Source of the DNA: Phycisphaerae bacterium
Lineage (GTDB): Bacteria; Planctomycetota; Phycisphaerae; UBA1845
NCBI GenBank assembly: GCA_030429365.1
Contig: JAUIEW010000020.1
Span: forward strand, 1-36,327
Direction of reading: 5' to 3'
Length of the DNA stretch: 36,327 nucleotides
Below the pieces are notes generated by a model. That model was not told where the DNA came from and searched no databases. It saw only the letters and a program-made list of their open reading frames with translations. This document shows positions 16,497 to 25,014 of the stretch, piece by piece. Position 1 is the stretch's first letter. Each line of letters begins with the position of its first letter. Both the position numbers and the translations under genes were made by a program.

Positions 16497-18446
16497 CTAT
16501 TCCGCGGCGCTTTGCAGCTTGACCGACTCGCTGTGCGTCCGTTCCTGGGCGGCTTCAATGATCAACCGCAGAAGATCCGAATAGCGTAGTCCAGCATAGC
16601 CGGCCATCATGTTAAACTTACCGTCCCAGCACCAACCGGGATTCGGGTTCACTTCCATCAGTTTGATGACGCCGTTCGCATCGGCTCGGAAGTCGAACCT
16701 TGCGTAGTCGCGACATTCAAGCCGCTCGAACAGCGTGTTGGAATGGTCGTAGAGCGTGCGACGCTGCTCTTCGGAGATGTCGGCTTCGGTGTACTGGACC
16801 TGGTCCCAATAGGGCGAATCCGGACGCCACTTCGATTCGTAGCAAAGAATCTTCGGCAACCCCTGGGGCAGTCGTGAGTAGTCAACCTGAAGCGCCGGCA
16901 GCGTGCGATACGACAAGCCGGGGTTACCAACCACCCCGACGGAATACTCCGTCCCCTCCAGAAATTCCTGAATCAGAATCGCGCAGCGCCCAAACGAATT
17001 TCGCAGCCACTCGATGTAGGCCATCAACTCGGTCGGATTCCGTACCACCGCATCCTTCGTGATGCCGACGCTGCTGTCGCCAAAGTTTGGTTTCACCAGC
17101 GCGGGAAAGGTAGCCGGCAACGTCGCGACGCTGTCATCCGGTCCGATGTACGACTCCATCGGCGTAGGAATGTCGAGCGACTCGGCGAATCCGCGCACTA
17201 GGTTCTTGTTGTAGCAAAGCCCAAGACATGCCGCCCCCGCACCGCTGTAGGGAATCCCGTGCATGTCCAACAGCGCCGGAACGTGCAGTTCCAACGTCGC
17301 GCGATTCCAATAGCCTTCGTCGCAAAAATTCAAGACAAACGATGGCGGTTCAGCGCGAAGTCGTCCCGCGAGCGACTGATGTTCATCGATGTAGGAGAAC
17401 TCGTAATCGGTCAGTTCGGCCAGCGCGACCTTGAGCCGATCGACGGTATCAATGTCGAGCGGGTTGAACTTCCCGTCCACCTTGATCGTGTCGGGCAGCG
17501 ACGGATCGCCCAAAAGAACTGTGACCTTCGGAAACGCGGGAGCCGACCGACTTGGCGGCGTCACTGACTTTGATCGACGCGAAAGCCGCGCAGTCAGAAT
17601 AATGCGGTGGGCCATCATGCCCAGGTCCTGCCCGCGATCGGAATCGGCTTCCAGCGTGCCGTGATAGCGAACCGATTCGAACCCGACCTTTTCAAGCAGG
17701 CTGGTCAGTTGCTCCTTTGAATAAAGGCGTTCGGCGTAGAACTGGTCGGCGATGATGCCCCGTTCCGAATGGGTGATCACTTCGCGCGAGATGATGCGCT
17801 CGCCATCTTTCGCCAGCGCCCGCTCGCGACAGACGAAGTGGTTCTGGTCGATCCACTCCCACGAACGCGGTTCAAAACCGGTTCGCATCCAGTCGCCGTC
17901 AACCACGTCCAGAAATACAACACCGCCGGGCATCAGCGAACTGGCAACGGCTTCGAGAACGGACTCGTCGTCGCGTTTCTGTTCGAAGTAGCCGAACGAG
18001 TTGCCCATCAACATGACGCAGTGAAACAGCTTGTCGCGCCGGCGAAACTTGCGGGCGTCGCCTTCGTGAAACGATGCCGACAGATTCTCTGCAGCCGCAC
18101 GTTTGCGGGCGAGGCGGATGAGGTAGCGCGACCGGTCGATGCCCGTGACTTCTTTGAAGCCGCGGCGGGCAAACTCCAGCGAGTGTCGCCCCTGTCCGCA
18201 GCAGACATCGAGGATGCGGTCGTTCGGATCCAATGCCGCGGCTTTGATGACGAGATCGACCTCGCGCTGCGTGTTCTCGGAATTCTCGACGACATCGCCG
18301 TCGGTCTTGAGGTATGCGGCGTTAAAGAGTGTTCGCCACCAATCGGAAGGAAGGTGTCGTTCCAAATCCGAAACCGGACCGAACGTGCGCGGAGCGGTTG
18401 CGGGACGCCGTCCAGCCGAGCTGGACTGCTTGCGGGTATCAGCCAT
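16497..18446 (-). CDS. Fusion protein: class I SAM methyltransferase + D-Ala-D-Ala-ligase-like ATP-grasp
   Basis: 649 residues, ATG 18446 with GAGGAA seven bases upstream. Residues about 30-290 form a Rossmann methyltransferase: motif I ILDVCCGQG (78-86), acidic TGIDRS (101-106), GDAR (129-132) and LMPGGVVFLDV (171-181). Residues about 306-635 form a complete ATP-grasp domain of the D-Ala-D-Ala ligase type: LNFCDEG (372-378), IPYSGA (398-403), ATP lysine in VKPNFGDSSVGI (451-462), QEFLEGTEYSVGV (493-505) and the metal-binding EVNPNPG (598-604). Ddl enzymes join carboxylate and amine through an acyl-phosphate. The methyltransferase would modify substrate or product. A true cell-wall ligase would not normally carry a methyltransferase, so this is more likely a dedicated peptide- or amide-bond-forming enzyme. 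First gene of a three-gene minus-strand set. Confidence 0.92.
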   Translation of the reverse strand: MADTRKQSSSAGRRPATAPRTFGPVSDLERHLPSDWWRTLFNAAYLKTDGDVVENSENTQREVDLVIKAAALDPNDRILDVCCGQGRHSLEFARRGFKEVTGIDRSRYLIRLARKRAAAENLSASFHEGDARKFRRRDKLFHCVMLMGNSFGYFEQKRDDESVLEAVASSLMPGGVVFLDVVDGDWMRTGFEPRSWEWIDQNHFVCRERALAKDGERIISREVITHSERGIIADQFYAERLYSKEQLTSLLEKVGFESVRYHGTLEADSDRGQDLGMMAHRIILTARLSRRSKSVTPPSRSAPAFPKVTVLLGDPSLPDTIKVDGKFNPLDIDTVDRLKVALAELTDYEFSYIDEHQSLAGRLRAEPPSFVLNFCDEGYWNRATLELHVPALLDMHGIPYSGAGAACLGLCYNKNLVRGFAESLDIPTPMESYIGPDDSVATLPATFPALVKPNFGDSSVGITKDAVVRNPTELMAYIEWLRNSFGRCAILIQEFLEGTEYSVGVVGNPGLSYRTLPALQVDYSRLPQGLPKILCYESKWRPDSPYWDQVQYTEADISEEQRRTLYDHSNTLFERLECRDYARFDFRADANGVIKLMEVNPNPGWCWDGKFNMMAGYAGLRYSDLLRLIIEAAQERTHSESVKLQSAAE

Positions 18447-18806
18447 CTATCGTTCCTCAAAAGAACGGGCCAAACTGCGCGGTTCGTTTCAACCGACGAG
18501 CACCCAGCGTCTCGTCGCAACGTCACCCAACTCACTGCACACGGCGGGCCGACCTCAAGCCGATCCGCGACACCCTTTTGTTATGTCTTGTAGCTCTGTG
18601 AGGCGACGAAAATCTAGCGTTGTTGTGCACGCTGTCAACGAACTTTCTAAGCAATTTTTCAAGCCCCCGACACCCCGCCCGAATGCCGCCCTCAAGGGCC
18701 AAAATCGCCGCCAACCAACCGACGTCCGCCAAGCCCAGCCGCCCTGCTCCCCACCGCAACCGGCAACTGCCTTGGCGATTATGCGGAGCGGTGGATAATG
18801 GACGAC
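18447..18806 (+). other. Intergenic region with decayed copy of an integration-associated tail
   Basis: A 360-bp divergent region. Its last 60 bases (18771-18830, running into the next gene) align at 53 of 61 positions with 21754-21814, which is preceded there by a reading frame ending PEPLRTAVLAIVRSSG. Here the same frame reads ATALAIMRSGG and then stops, so it seems a decayed copy. No gene is supported in the rest. Confidence 0.5.
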
Positions 18807-19241
18807 ATGAGACGGCGAATCCGAAAACGGACACTAAAATGGGCGGGGCTTGGGCTGTGCTCTGCTCTAGCTGGTATGTTGATATTCGGTTTATTTTGGA
18901 ACGCATGCTATTGCGGCAGTAATTGGGCGATCGGTTCCGCCAATCTCACTCTTCATGGCAGTACTTTTCCAAACCCAGATTTACTCGCAGACGCATCACC
19001 AGGTTGGCACTTCGGACATGTCGAAGGTCAGCCTATTTGGTGGCCCAAACTAATTAGGGTAACCGCTCTCAAGACTCTTTGTATTCCGATTTGGATGTTC
19101 TTAATGCCGGCAGCAACCGCGACCGCTTATCTGTGGTATGCGGACCGTCGCCCCCAAATCGGCGGCATGAATTGCGGCTACAACCTGACGAGCAACGCCA
19201 GCGGCGTGTGTCCAGAATGCGGAGCTTTCCTTGGTGAATAG
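18807..19241 (+). CDS. Zinc-ribbon membrane protein, one cysteine lost
   Basis: About 144 residues from ATG 18807, chosen over ATG 18798 because its paralogues downstream begin with the same basic MxRxIR pattern. Two hydrophobic segments (LGLCSALAGMLIFGLFW and a second near 105-120) enclose an extracytoplasmic part. The C-terminus carries the planctomycete zinc ribbon CGYNLTSNASGVCPECG, but the first cysteine of the first knuckle is replaced: the paralogues read CxxCGY, this one GMNCGY. Only three zinc ligands remain. It overlaps the next gene by eight bases. Function unknown. Confidence 0.65.
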   Translation: MRRRIRKRTLKWAGLGLCSALAGMLIFGLFWNACYCGSNWAIGSANLTLHGSTFPNPDLLADASPGWHFGHVEGQPIWWPKLIRVTALKTLCIPIWMFLMPAATATAYLWYADRRPQIGGMNCGYNLTSNASGVCPECGAFLGE

Positions 19242-19635
19242 ACGTAAACCTTATCTCACGGCGTTCGGCATTGGATTGCTACTAACGCTCTTGACGTCCA
19301 TGGCGACTGATATTTTGCTCGCCCATGGCACAGGATTTAGCTCGAAAACGATCTACATGGGGCAACCGCTGACAATTCTAACATTCGCGCGAACGACTCA
19401 AAACGGGAATCAAGCCTCGTCTTGGAGGTTTTCAATTCTGGCACTCGCATTCGACATGGTATTCTGGTCGGCATTTGGCCTTATGATTTCGGGGGCATAT
19501 TGGAAGTACCGAAAAGCGAAACAATCTGAGTCGGGTCTATGCACATCATGCGGATATAACCTAACGGGCAATGAATCCGGCATCTGCCCGGAATGCGGCG
19601 AGCCAGTTCCACGCGAATTCAAACGTGATCGCTAA
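19234..19635 (+). CDS. Zinc-ribbon membrane protein
   Basis: About 133 residues. The start is GTG 19234 or TTG 19231, both served by GGAG at 19221-19224 and overlapping the preceding gene, so translation is probably coupled. There are two hydrophobic segments (AFGIGLLLTLLTSMATDILL; ILALAFDMVFWSAFGLMISG) and a C-terminal zinc ribbon with four cysteines (CTSCGYNLTGN, then CPECG). The ribbon would face the cytoplasm if both segments span the membrane. This family is abundant in planctomycetes, with no assigned function that I know. It is the second of an array of related genes. Confidence 0.7.
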   Translation: MNRRKPYLTAFGIGLLLTLLTSMATDILLAHGTGFSSKTIYMGQPLTILTFARTTQNGNQASSWRFSILALAFDMVFWSAFGLMISGAYWKYRKAKQSESGLCTSCGYNLTGNESGICPECGEPVPREFKRDR

Positions 19636-19644
19636 AGGTGACCC

Positions 19645-20094
19645 ATGCGACGCAAGATCAGAACATTCATGCTGATTATTTCATCGGCCCTGCTGGGTCT
19701 CTTGACCGCTGGCGGGCTGTCCGGTTTCGCATGGCAGAGCGGGTCGTTTGTCACTGGCTCGAAACTGACCGTTACGATTTCTCACGCAAACATCACCTAT
19801 GAACGCTGGAGGTCAGTGAAAGCCGGATGGTCGGGATCTATTCCTGATTGGAATTGGCTTGGCGCGTCGTGTCGCAGTAGAACCTTCCAGCGTTCAACTT
19901 ATACGGATGTGATCATACCCACATGGATGCTGTTCGTGGTTCTCGGTTCGTATCCGCTATACGCATGGCTACGCCATACTCGAATTCGACAGGTCAGACA
20001 GCGAACGGGCTTATGCGCCAAGTGCGGCTACGACCTAACGGGCAACGCCACCGGCAAATGCTCTGAATGTGGCACGGCAATCGAATTGACTTGA
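19645..20094 (+). CDS. Zinc-ribbon membrane protein
   Basis: 149 residues, ATG 19645 with AAGGTG just upstream and a nine-base gap to the previous stop. It has an N-terminal hydrophobic segment (LIISSALLGLLTAGGLSGF), an extracytoplasmic Trp-rich stretch of about 80 residues, a second segment (PTWMLFVVLGSYPLYAWL) and a C-terminal zinc ribbon CAKCGYDLTGNATGKCSECG with all four cysteines. Same architecture as its two upstream paralogues, but the middle part is not alike at a glance, so the copies are old or have diverged fast. Probably in one transcript with them. Function unknown. Confidence 0.72.
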   Translation: MRRKIRTFMLIISSALLGLLTAGGLSGFAWQSGSFVTGSKLTVTISHANITYERWRSVKAGWSGSIPDWNWLGASCRSRTFQRSTYTDVIIPTWMLFVVLGSYPLYAWLRHTRIRQVRQRTGLCAKCGYDLTGNATGKCSECGTAIELT

Positions 20095-20182
20095 ACGGCT
20101 ATTGGATTTCGCCTTAGCGATTTACCTTGACCACGGTACACAAGCACTAAATCTTTCGTTTCTTCTCGACGGGGGCAGACAA

Positions 20183-20314
20183 ATGGATTGGATTGACGTC
20201 CTGGTGAAAGTGGGCTCGTTTGCAACCTTCGTCATCTTCGGTATTGCGGTTTGGATCATGAAAAAGGAAGCGGATAAGAAGAAAGCCTCGCAAGATCCCA
20301 AGGACGAAAAATAG
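20183..20314 (+). CDS. Very small single-pass membrane protein (43 aa)
   Basis: ATG 20183 is preferred over an in-frame TTG at 20102 because it begins directly with a membrane helix (LVKVGSFATFVIFGIAVWIM) followed by a Lys/Asp-rich tail (KKEADKKKASQDPKDEK). No family is recognised. It sits between two zinc-ribbon membrane genes and is followed four bases later by the next start, consistent with co-translation. Coding status rests on this context and on the helix-plus-charged-tail composition. Confidence 0.5.
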   Translation: MDWIDVLVKVGSFATFVIFGIAVWIMKKEADKKKASQDPKDEK

Positions 20315-20318
20315 GCAC

Positions 20319-20639
20319 ATGAAAAAACGAATCCGCATAAGGCGATTTCTTATTGGATTTGCTTCTGCAATGTGTGCGGCGTTCGTGGGAATGTGGATCG
20401 ACCGGCATCACTTCCCATTCATCCGTGCACTCGGTTCGCTGGTAAACGAATATCACCGCACGCTCAAGTCAATTGGCACGCTGCTCTTACTGATGCTCAC
20501 CCCGGTTGCACTTACAGCATACTTCTTCTGGCGAATCAACCATAAGCCGAAAGGCAAATGCGCAGAATGCGGCTACAACCTGACCGGCAACGTCAGCGGC
20601 GTCTGCCCGGAATGCGGAACGGCGATCGAACCAACGTAG
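20319..20639 (+). CDS. Zinc-ribbon membrane protein, short form
   Basis: 106 residues beginning MKKRIRIRRF, the same basic start as the other array members. Two hydrophobic segments (FLIGFASAMCAAFVGMW; TLLLLMLTPVALTAYFFW) and a complete zinc ribbon CAECGYNLTGNVSGVCPECG close to the C-terminus. It begins four bases after the preceding microprotein stop and ends 46 bp from a convergent zinc-ribbon gene. Last member of the plus-strand array. Function unknown. Confidence 0.72.
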   Translation: MKKRIRIRRFLIGFASAMCAAFVGMWIDRHHFPFIRALGSLVNEYHRTLKSIGTLLLLMLTPVALTAYFFWRINHKPKGKCAECGYNLTGNVSGVCPECGTAIEPT

Positions 20640-20685
20640 AGCGCCCCCCGAACTCACCCGGTCGAACGAAGCGGACACCAATACG

Positions 20686-21306
20686 TTAGTTTTGCAGGGA
20701 GGCGTTGCGCGATTGGGGGGCTCTCGAATTATTACTTTGGGCTTGATGTTCAGCGAGAATCGACCTCGCTTTGTGGATGAGTTCCGAGTACGCCAAATTG
20801 TACATGGGTCTGCTGATCCGAATTCGCCGACCATCATCCAAGTAGAGCCAGTCGCAGAGAAATGCACCCTGTTTGATACTCTGAATGTGCGCCCACTTAG
20901 ATTCTCGCGGCTTGCCCCACTGGTGAACGCGTATACCCCAGCTGTTCACGGCCACATAGTACTCTCGATTAACTCCGAACAAGAGAACCGCAGCGCCCAC
21001 AATGCTAACCGCTGACGCGATCCCATATCCGTATCCGCCCCGGTGATCGTTAAGCATGCTGGGGGTCACGCCTGGGGGAAGAATGGCACCGGCAGGTACA
21101 GAAGTTGTGAAGCTATTGTGGGCAGCCAATCCGTACAAGACGGCTTGTAAGAGAAACAGGAAAACCAGAAACCGTATGGGAGGTCGCCAGACAACCGTGG
21201 TTCCGTCGTAGCGAAACCCGCACTCCGGACACCTTCCCACGCCAGGCAATCCGCGCCAGGAGTAACCGCATTCAGGGCAATTACGCTCAGCATTCTTCGC
21301 TTGCAC
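20686..21306 (-). CDS. Zinc-ribbon / transmembrane / PH-like protein
   Basis: 206 residues, GTG start at 21306. Unlike the neighbouring array, the zinc ribbon is N-terminal (CPECGYSWRGLPGVGRCPEC). Two hydrophobic segments follow (RFLVFLFLLQAVLYGLAA; YGIASAVSIVGAAVLLFG), then a beta-rich part (YYVAVNSWGIRVHQWG..., IKQGAFLCDWLYLDDGRRI) that resembles bacterial PH-like domains (fold call is inference). Its convergent orientation relative to the other zinc-ribbon genes and the different order of parts suggest a separate lineage of the same ribbon. Function unknown. Confidence 0.68.
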   Translation of the reverse strand: MQAKNAERNCPECGYSWRGLPGVGRCPECGFRYDGTTVVWRPPIRFLVFLFLLQAVLYGLAAHNSFTTSVPAGAILPPGVTPSMLNDHRGGYGYGIASAVSIVGAAVLLFGVNREYYVAVNSWGIRVHQWGKPRESKWAHIQSIKQGAFLCDWLYLDDGRRIRISRPMYNLAYSELIHKARSILAEHQAQSNNSRAPQSRNASLQN

Positions 21307-21529
21307 GCCTCGATTATCCCCGCATGAAGAAGCAAGTAAAGCGCCGCGTGCTCTGGATCAATCCAACCAATTCACTAAAGAGTCACTTCTAGAGCCCACC
21401 CATGACGTGAGGTTCAAACGAATCGGTGCCCGTGAATGTTGTCGCACAAGGGAATATCGCCACGCCGCCATTGTCAGAATTGAACGGAAGTCAGCCGGCC
21501 CAGTGCGAACAACAAACATGCGAGAAACA

Positions 21530-21591
21530 AAAAATGCGACGACTCGCAATGGAGTCGTCGCATTCGTAATACCCCCAAGGGGACTCGAACC
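21530..21591 (-). repeat. Left direct repeat: tRNA-Glu 3' end plus terminator (putative att site)
   Basis: These 62 bases match 32126-32187 at 57 of 62 positions in the same orientation, including an exact 23-bp run (21569-21591 = 32165-32187) covering the 3' end of tRNA-Glu into its T arm. Beyond 21591 the match stops, so this is only a 3' fragment of a tRNA. The other part is an 11-bp perfect hairpin (TGCGACGACTC / GAGTCGTCGCA, loop GCAATG) followed on the minus strand by a T-run, that is, the tRNA terminator. This is what integration at a tRNA 3' end leaves on the far side of an element. Confidence 0.75.
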
Positions 21592-21781
21592 AAAAGACGT
21601 AAACGATTATGATTCCAACGACTTAGAAAATCAGCCCATTCCAAGCGCTGCAAAAAGCGCAGCACTTTCGGCCAAAACGCCCGAAATCGACCCCGAATTG
21701 CAAACCATCATCGAAGCATGGCCAAGCCTACCCGAGCCGCTCCGTACGGCAGTCTTGGCGATTGTGCGGAGTAGTGGATAA
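21592..21781 (+). pseudogene. Relic C-terminal tail next to the att-like repeat
   Basis: Reading through the tRNA fragment in the plus direction gives IPPRGLEP, then an open frame ending DPELQTIIEAWPSLPEPLR and AVLAIVRSSG. I recall similar tails next to tRNA fragments and integrase genes in planctomycetes, but cannot check this here. There is no start codon with a ribosome binding site and no catalytic integrase motif, so I treat it as the remnant of a longer gene. A more decayed copy lies at about 18700-18797. Confidence 0.45.
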
Positions 21782-21790
21782 TGGGCGGGC

Positions 21791-21892
21791 ATGAAACGGC
21801 GAATCCGAAAGCGGCGTGTTCTGTGCCGAATAAGAACCTGTTCGGCGAGTGCAAATTGCCGCTTCGACACTTGCGTCACGTCGTCTTGTTAA
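21791..21892 (+). pseudogene. Truncated 5' end of a zinc-ribbon membrane gene
   Basis: The frame starts MKRRIRKRR, matching the start of the intact gene at 18807 (MRRRIRKR) within a block of 53/61 identical bases. After about 24 bases similarity ends and the frame stops after 33 codons without membrane segment or ribbon. Either this is a copy cut by whatever placed the efflux genes next to it, or only the 5' end was duplicated. Confidence 0.5.
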
Positions 21893-21902
21893 TGCAACGG
21901 GC

Positions 21903-24900
21903 CTAATTGGGGTCGTTCGGCCTTGCGATTCGTAATATCGTGGGAACGAACAGAAGGTTCATGATCGTTGAAGTCACCAAACCTCCGACAATAACGACGG
22001 CGAGAGGGAATTCAATTTCATGGCCGGGCTTGTTGCCGGCGATCACCAGGGGAATCAATCCGAGACCAGTTGAAAGCGCAGTCATCAGGATCGGCGATAA
22101 CCGTTCCTGCGCCCCTCGAATCAATAAGTCCACGTTCAACGGTTCACCGGTCTCACTTAAGAGATGTTCATAGTGGCTGACCATCATGATGCCGTTTCGT
22201 CCGGCGATTCCGAGGACGGTCACAAACCCCACCAGTGAACCCAACGAAAGTACGCCACCGCTGATGAATACGGCTGCCACACCGCCGACCAGTGAAAACG
22301 CCAGCGTCAGAACGATGAGGGCTGTCAGACGGATCGATTCGAATTCCACGTAGAGCAAGAGAACAATCAAGGCGACGGCAGCCAGTGCAAAAGTCATCAG
22401 CCGGCGCTGGGAAGCCTGACGCGCCTCGAACTCGCCCAGGAACTCGGGGTGGTATCCGCGATCGAATGTCAACGCTTCGACCTTGGCGCGTACATCGCGG
22501 GCAACGCTTCCGAGGTCGCGCCCCTTTGCATTGCAGGTGACGTCGATGCGCCGTGATGCGGCTTCGCGTTTGATCGCATTGGGCGCGGGCGTTATTTGAA
22601 TGTCGGCAAGGTCACCCAACCGAGCCTGCCCGCCTGAAGGTAAATCGATCAGCAAGTCGTTTAGTCGATGAGGATCGTCGCGCAAGCCGTCGCTACCCCG
22701 CACGGCGACATTGAAAACCATTTGGGATTCGTAGATTTCTCCGACCTTCGTACCTTGCAGAAGAGTTGTGGCGGGCCTGCGAACGTCGGCTGCTCGCAGT
22801 CCAAAGATGGAGGCGGCATCGGGTTTCAACGTCACCTGGATTTGCGGGACGAGCGTTTGTTGTTCGATGTGCAGGTCCGACACGCCCTCGATGCCTTCGA
22901 TCGCGTCGTAAACGTCCTGCGCTTTGGTGCGCAGGGTTGCCAACTCCGGTCCGTAGAGGCGCACAACAATACTTGCACTTGCACCGGTCAGCACTTCCTT
23001 GATGCGTTCCTTCAGATATGTCAGGACATCGCGATAGATGCCTGGGTACTCGTCAATGACGGCTTGGATGCTGGCCATCGTTTTCTCGAAATCAGCTTCC
23101 GGTTCAACGCTTACCCAAAGTTCACAAAACTCCGGTCCGACGACTTCGTCGGCGACTTCTGCGCGCCCCAGGTGTGCGCCGAAATTCCGAACGCCGGGGA
23201 TCGCGCGCAGCTTGCGACTGACGTTAACGGTGGAGCGACTTAATGCGTCGAGCGATGTGCCGGGCTTTTCAACCCAGTGCATCAGGAAATCGGTTTCCTG
23301 AAAATGCGGCAGGAACTCCTCGCCGAGCATGGGAACGCTCAACACCGCCCCAAACAGTACGCCGACAACGAGGATTCCGACGACGACGGGACGGCCTATG
23401 AAAATCAGCAGAATTCTGCGATAGGCGGATTTCATCCAGCGAACGAAGAACGGATCTTCGGCGATGTGTTGGGCATTGGGCAGGAGTAAGAGACTGAGCG
23501 CCGGCGTCACCGTTAGGGCGACCAACAGCGACACCAGAATTGCAAGAATGTACGACATCGCCAACGGACGAAAGAACGTTCCTGCCAGCCCCTCCAGAAA
23601 GAAAATCGGCAGAAAAACAAGGATGACAATCATCGTCGCAAAAACGACGGCACTTCGCACCTCTAGCGATGCTTTGAGGACGACGCGGAACGGCGACAGA
23701 GGCGTCGCCAGTTGTGCATTGAGGCGGAGTCTTCGGGCGATGTTTTCCACGTCGATGATCGCATCGTCAACGACTTCGCCCACGGCGATGACGAGACCGG
23801 CCAACGTCATTACATTGATGGTGCCGCCGCGCCAATAGAGCACAAGCAGCGCACCGAAGATCGAAAGCGGGATGGCCACTAGGCTGATCATCGCCGTGCG
23901 CCAGTTGAAGAGGAACATGACGAGGATGACCGCAACGAGCAGCGAACCCAGCATCATCGCGTGGGTCAGGTTGTCGATCGACCGCTCCACGAAAGATGCC
24001 GGGCGAAAGATGGTCGAGTCGATTTCGACGTCGGTAAGACCCGGCTTCAACAGTTCGATCGCGGCTTCGACTTGGCGGGTGACTTCAAGCGTGTTACCCC
24101 AGGGCTGCTTTTCAACGATAAGCAGCAGACCCGGGCCATCGTTAATCACGGCGTCGCCGATGGGTGGCGGAAAACCTTCGACCACATCGGCAACATCGCC
24201 AAGGCGTACAATCGCCCCGTCTTGAAAAGCGACGACGGTCCGTGCGAGATCGTCAGCCGTTTGAACGGCTGACGCATGTCGAATCGGAATACGCTGGTTG
24301 GGCGTGTCTACAAACCCGCCTGCACCGACGACCGTCGCATCGCCTGCCGCTCGTATCACGGCGTCGAGCGTGATGTTGTGGGCCTGCAAACGCTCCGGCG
24401 TGACGCGAACCTGCAACTCGCGATCACGTTGTCCCCAGATCGCCACGTTTGCGACACCGGATACGGCCATCAGGTGCGGACGGATTGTCCACTTCGCCAA
24501 TGTCGTCAGTTCAATTTGCGAGAGCGTGTCCGAGGAAACGCCGATTTTGAGTACCCGACTGAGCGACGACAAAGGCGACAACAGTACCGGTGGGCTGGCA
24601 ACGATGGGCAGGCGTGGCGCTTCGATGGCCAGGCGCTCCTGCACGAGTTGCCGCGCTTCCATCAGATCGGCGTCCTCGTCCAGATATAGCACGATGGATG
24701 AAAGCCCCAACACGGATTTCGACCGTAGCGTTTGCAGACGCGGCGTTCCGTTCAAGGCGCTTTCGAGCGGAACCGTGATCAGACTTTCGACTTCTTCGGT
24801 TGAAAGGCCCGGCGCTTCGGTCTGAATCTCGATACGCGGTGGAGCAAACTCGGGAAAGACATCCAGCGGAACCTGTGATGTCGATTGGACACCGGCCAGC

Positions 24901-24971
24901 AGCAAACCGATGGCGATGGCCAGCACGAGTACGCGAAGTCGCAATGAGGTTTTGACGATCCATGCAAGCAT
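21903..24971 (-). CDS. HME-family RND efflux pump (CzcA/CusA-like inner-membrane transporter)
   Basis: About 1022 residues from ATG 24971. A TTG at 25034 would add 21 residues overlapping the upstream gene, but family members begin as here ([19 protein letters not shown]). It is the proton-driven pump of a tripartite exporter. Twelve membrane segments and two large periplasmic loops are expected and the hydrophobic pattern fits, with PLDVFPEF after TM1. TM4 carries [14 protein letters not shown] (397-410), whose acidic residues serve proton relay. This differs from the DFG...DGAVV form of zinc/cobalt pumps and the AIGAMVDAAIV form of copper/silver pumps (from memory), so the metal is not assigned. 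Terminal gene of the efflux transcript. The stop is about 80 bp from the truncated zinc-ribbon relic. Confidence 0.95.
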   Translation of the reverse strand: MLAWIVKTSLRLRVLVLAIAIGLLLAGVQSTSQVPLDVFPEFAPPRIEIQTEAPGLSTEEVESLITVPLESALNGTPRLQTLRSKSVLGLSSIVLYLDEDADLMEARQLVQERLAIEAPRLPIVASPPVLLSPLSSLSRVLKIGVSSDTLSQIELTTLAKWTIRPHLMAVSGVANVAIWGQRDRELQVRVTPERLQAHNITLDAVIRAAGDATVVGAGGFVDTPNQRIPIRHASAVQTADDLARTVVAFQDGAIVRLGDVADVVEGFPPPIGDAVINDGPGLLLIVEKQPWGNTLEVTRQVEAAIELLKPGLTDVEIDSTIFRPASFVERSIDNLTHAMMLGSLLVAVILVMFLFNWRTAMISLVAIPLSIFGALLVLYWRGGTINVMTLAGLVIAVGEVVDDAIIDVENIARRLRLNAQLATPLSPFRVVLKASLEVRSAVVFATMIVILVFLPIFFLEGLAGTFFRPLAMSYILAILVSLLVALTVTPALSLLLLPNAQHIAEDPFFVRWMKSAYRRILLIFIGRPVVVGILVVGVLFGAVLSVPMLGEEFLPHFQETDFLMHWVEKPGTSLDALSRSTVNVSRKLRAIPGVRNFGAHLGRAEVADEVVGPEFCELWVSVEPEADFEKTMASIQAVIDEYPGIYRDVLTYLKERIKEVLTGASASIVVRLYGPELATLRTKAQDVYDAIEGIEGVSDLHIEQQTLVPQIQVTLKPDAASIFGLRAADVRRPATTLLQGTKVGEIYESQMVFNVAVRGSDGLRDDPHRLNDLLIDLPSGGQARLGDLADIQITPAPNAIKREAASRRIDVTCNAKGRDLGSVARDVRAKVEALTFDRGYHPEFLGEFEARQASQRRLMTFALAAVALIVLLLYVEFESIRLTALIVLTLAFSLVGGVAAVFISGGVLSLGSLVGFVTVLGIAGRNGIMMVSHYEHLLSETGEPLNVDLLIRGAQERLSPILMTALSTGLGLIPLVIAGNKPGHEIEFPLAVVIVGGLVTSTIMNLLFVPTILRIARPNDPN

Positions 24972-25014
24972 GTGATTGAATCTCGCAAACAGCCGATGGC
25001 CAGTTCGTGTCCCG

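Noticed and set aside
16497-18446. Housekeeping D-alanine-D-alanine ligase (ddl)
   Set aside because: The ATP-grasp domain is of that type, but the fused methyltransferase and the neighbours do not fit a cell-wall ligase, so no ddl symbol was given.
21530-21591. Second tRNA-Glu gene
   Set aside because: Only the 3' part and terminator are present; anticodon, D arm and 5' acceptor strand are missing.
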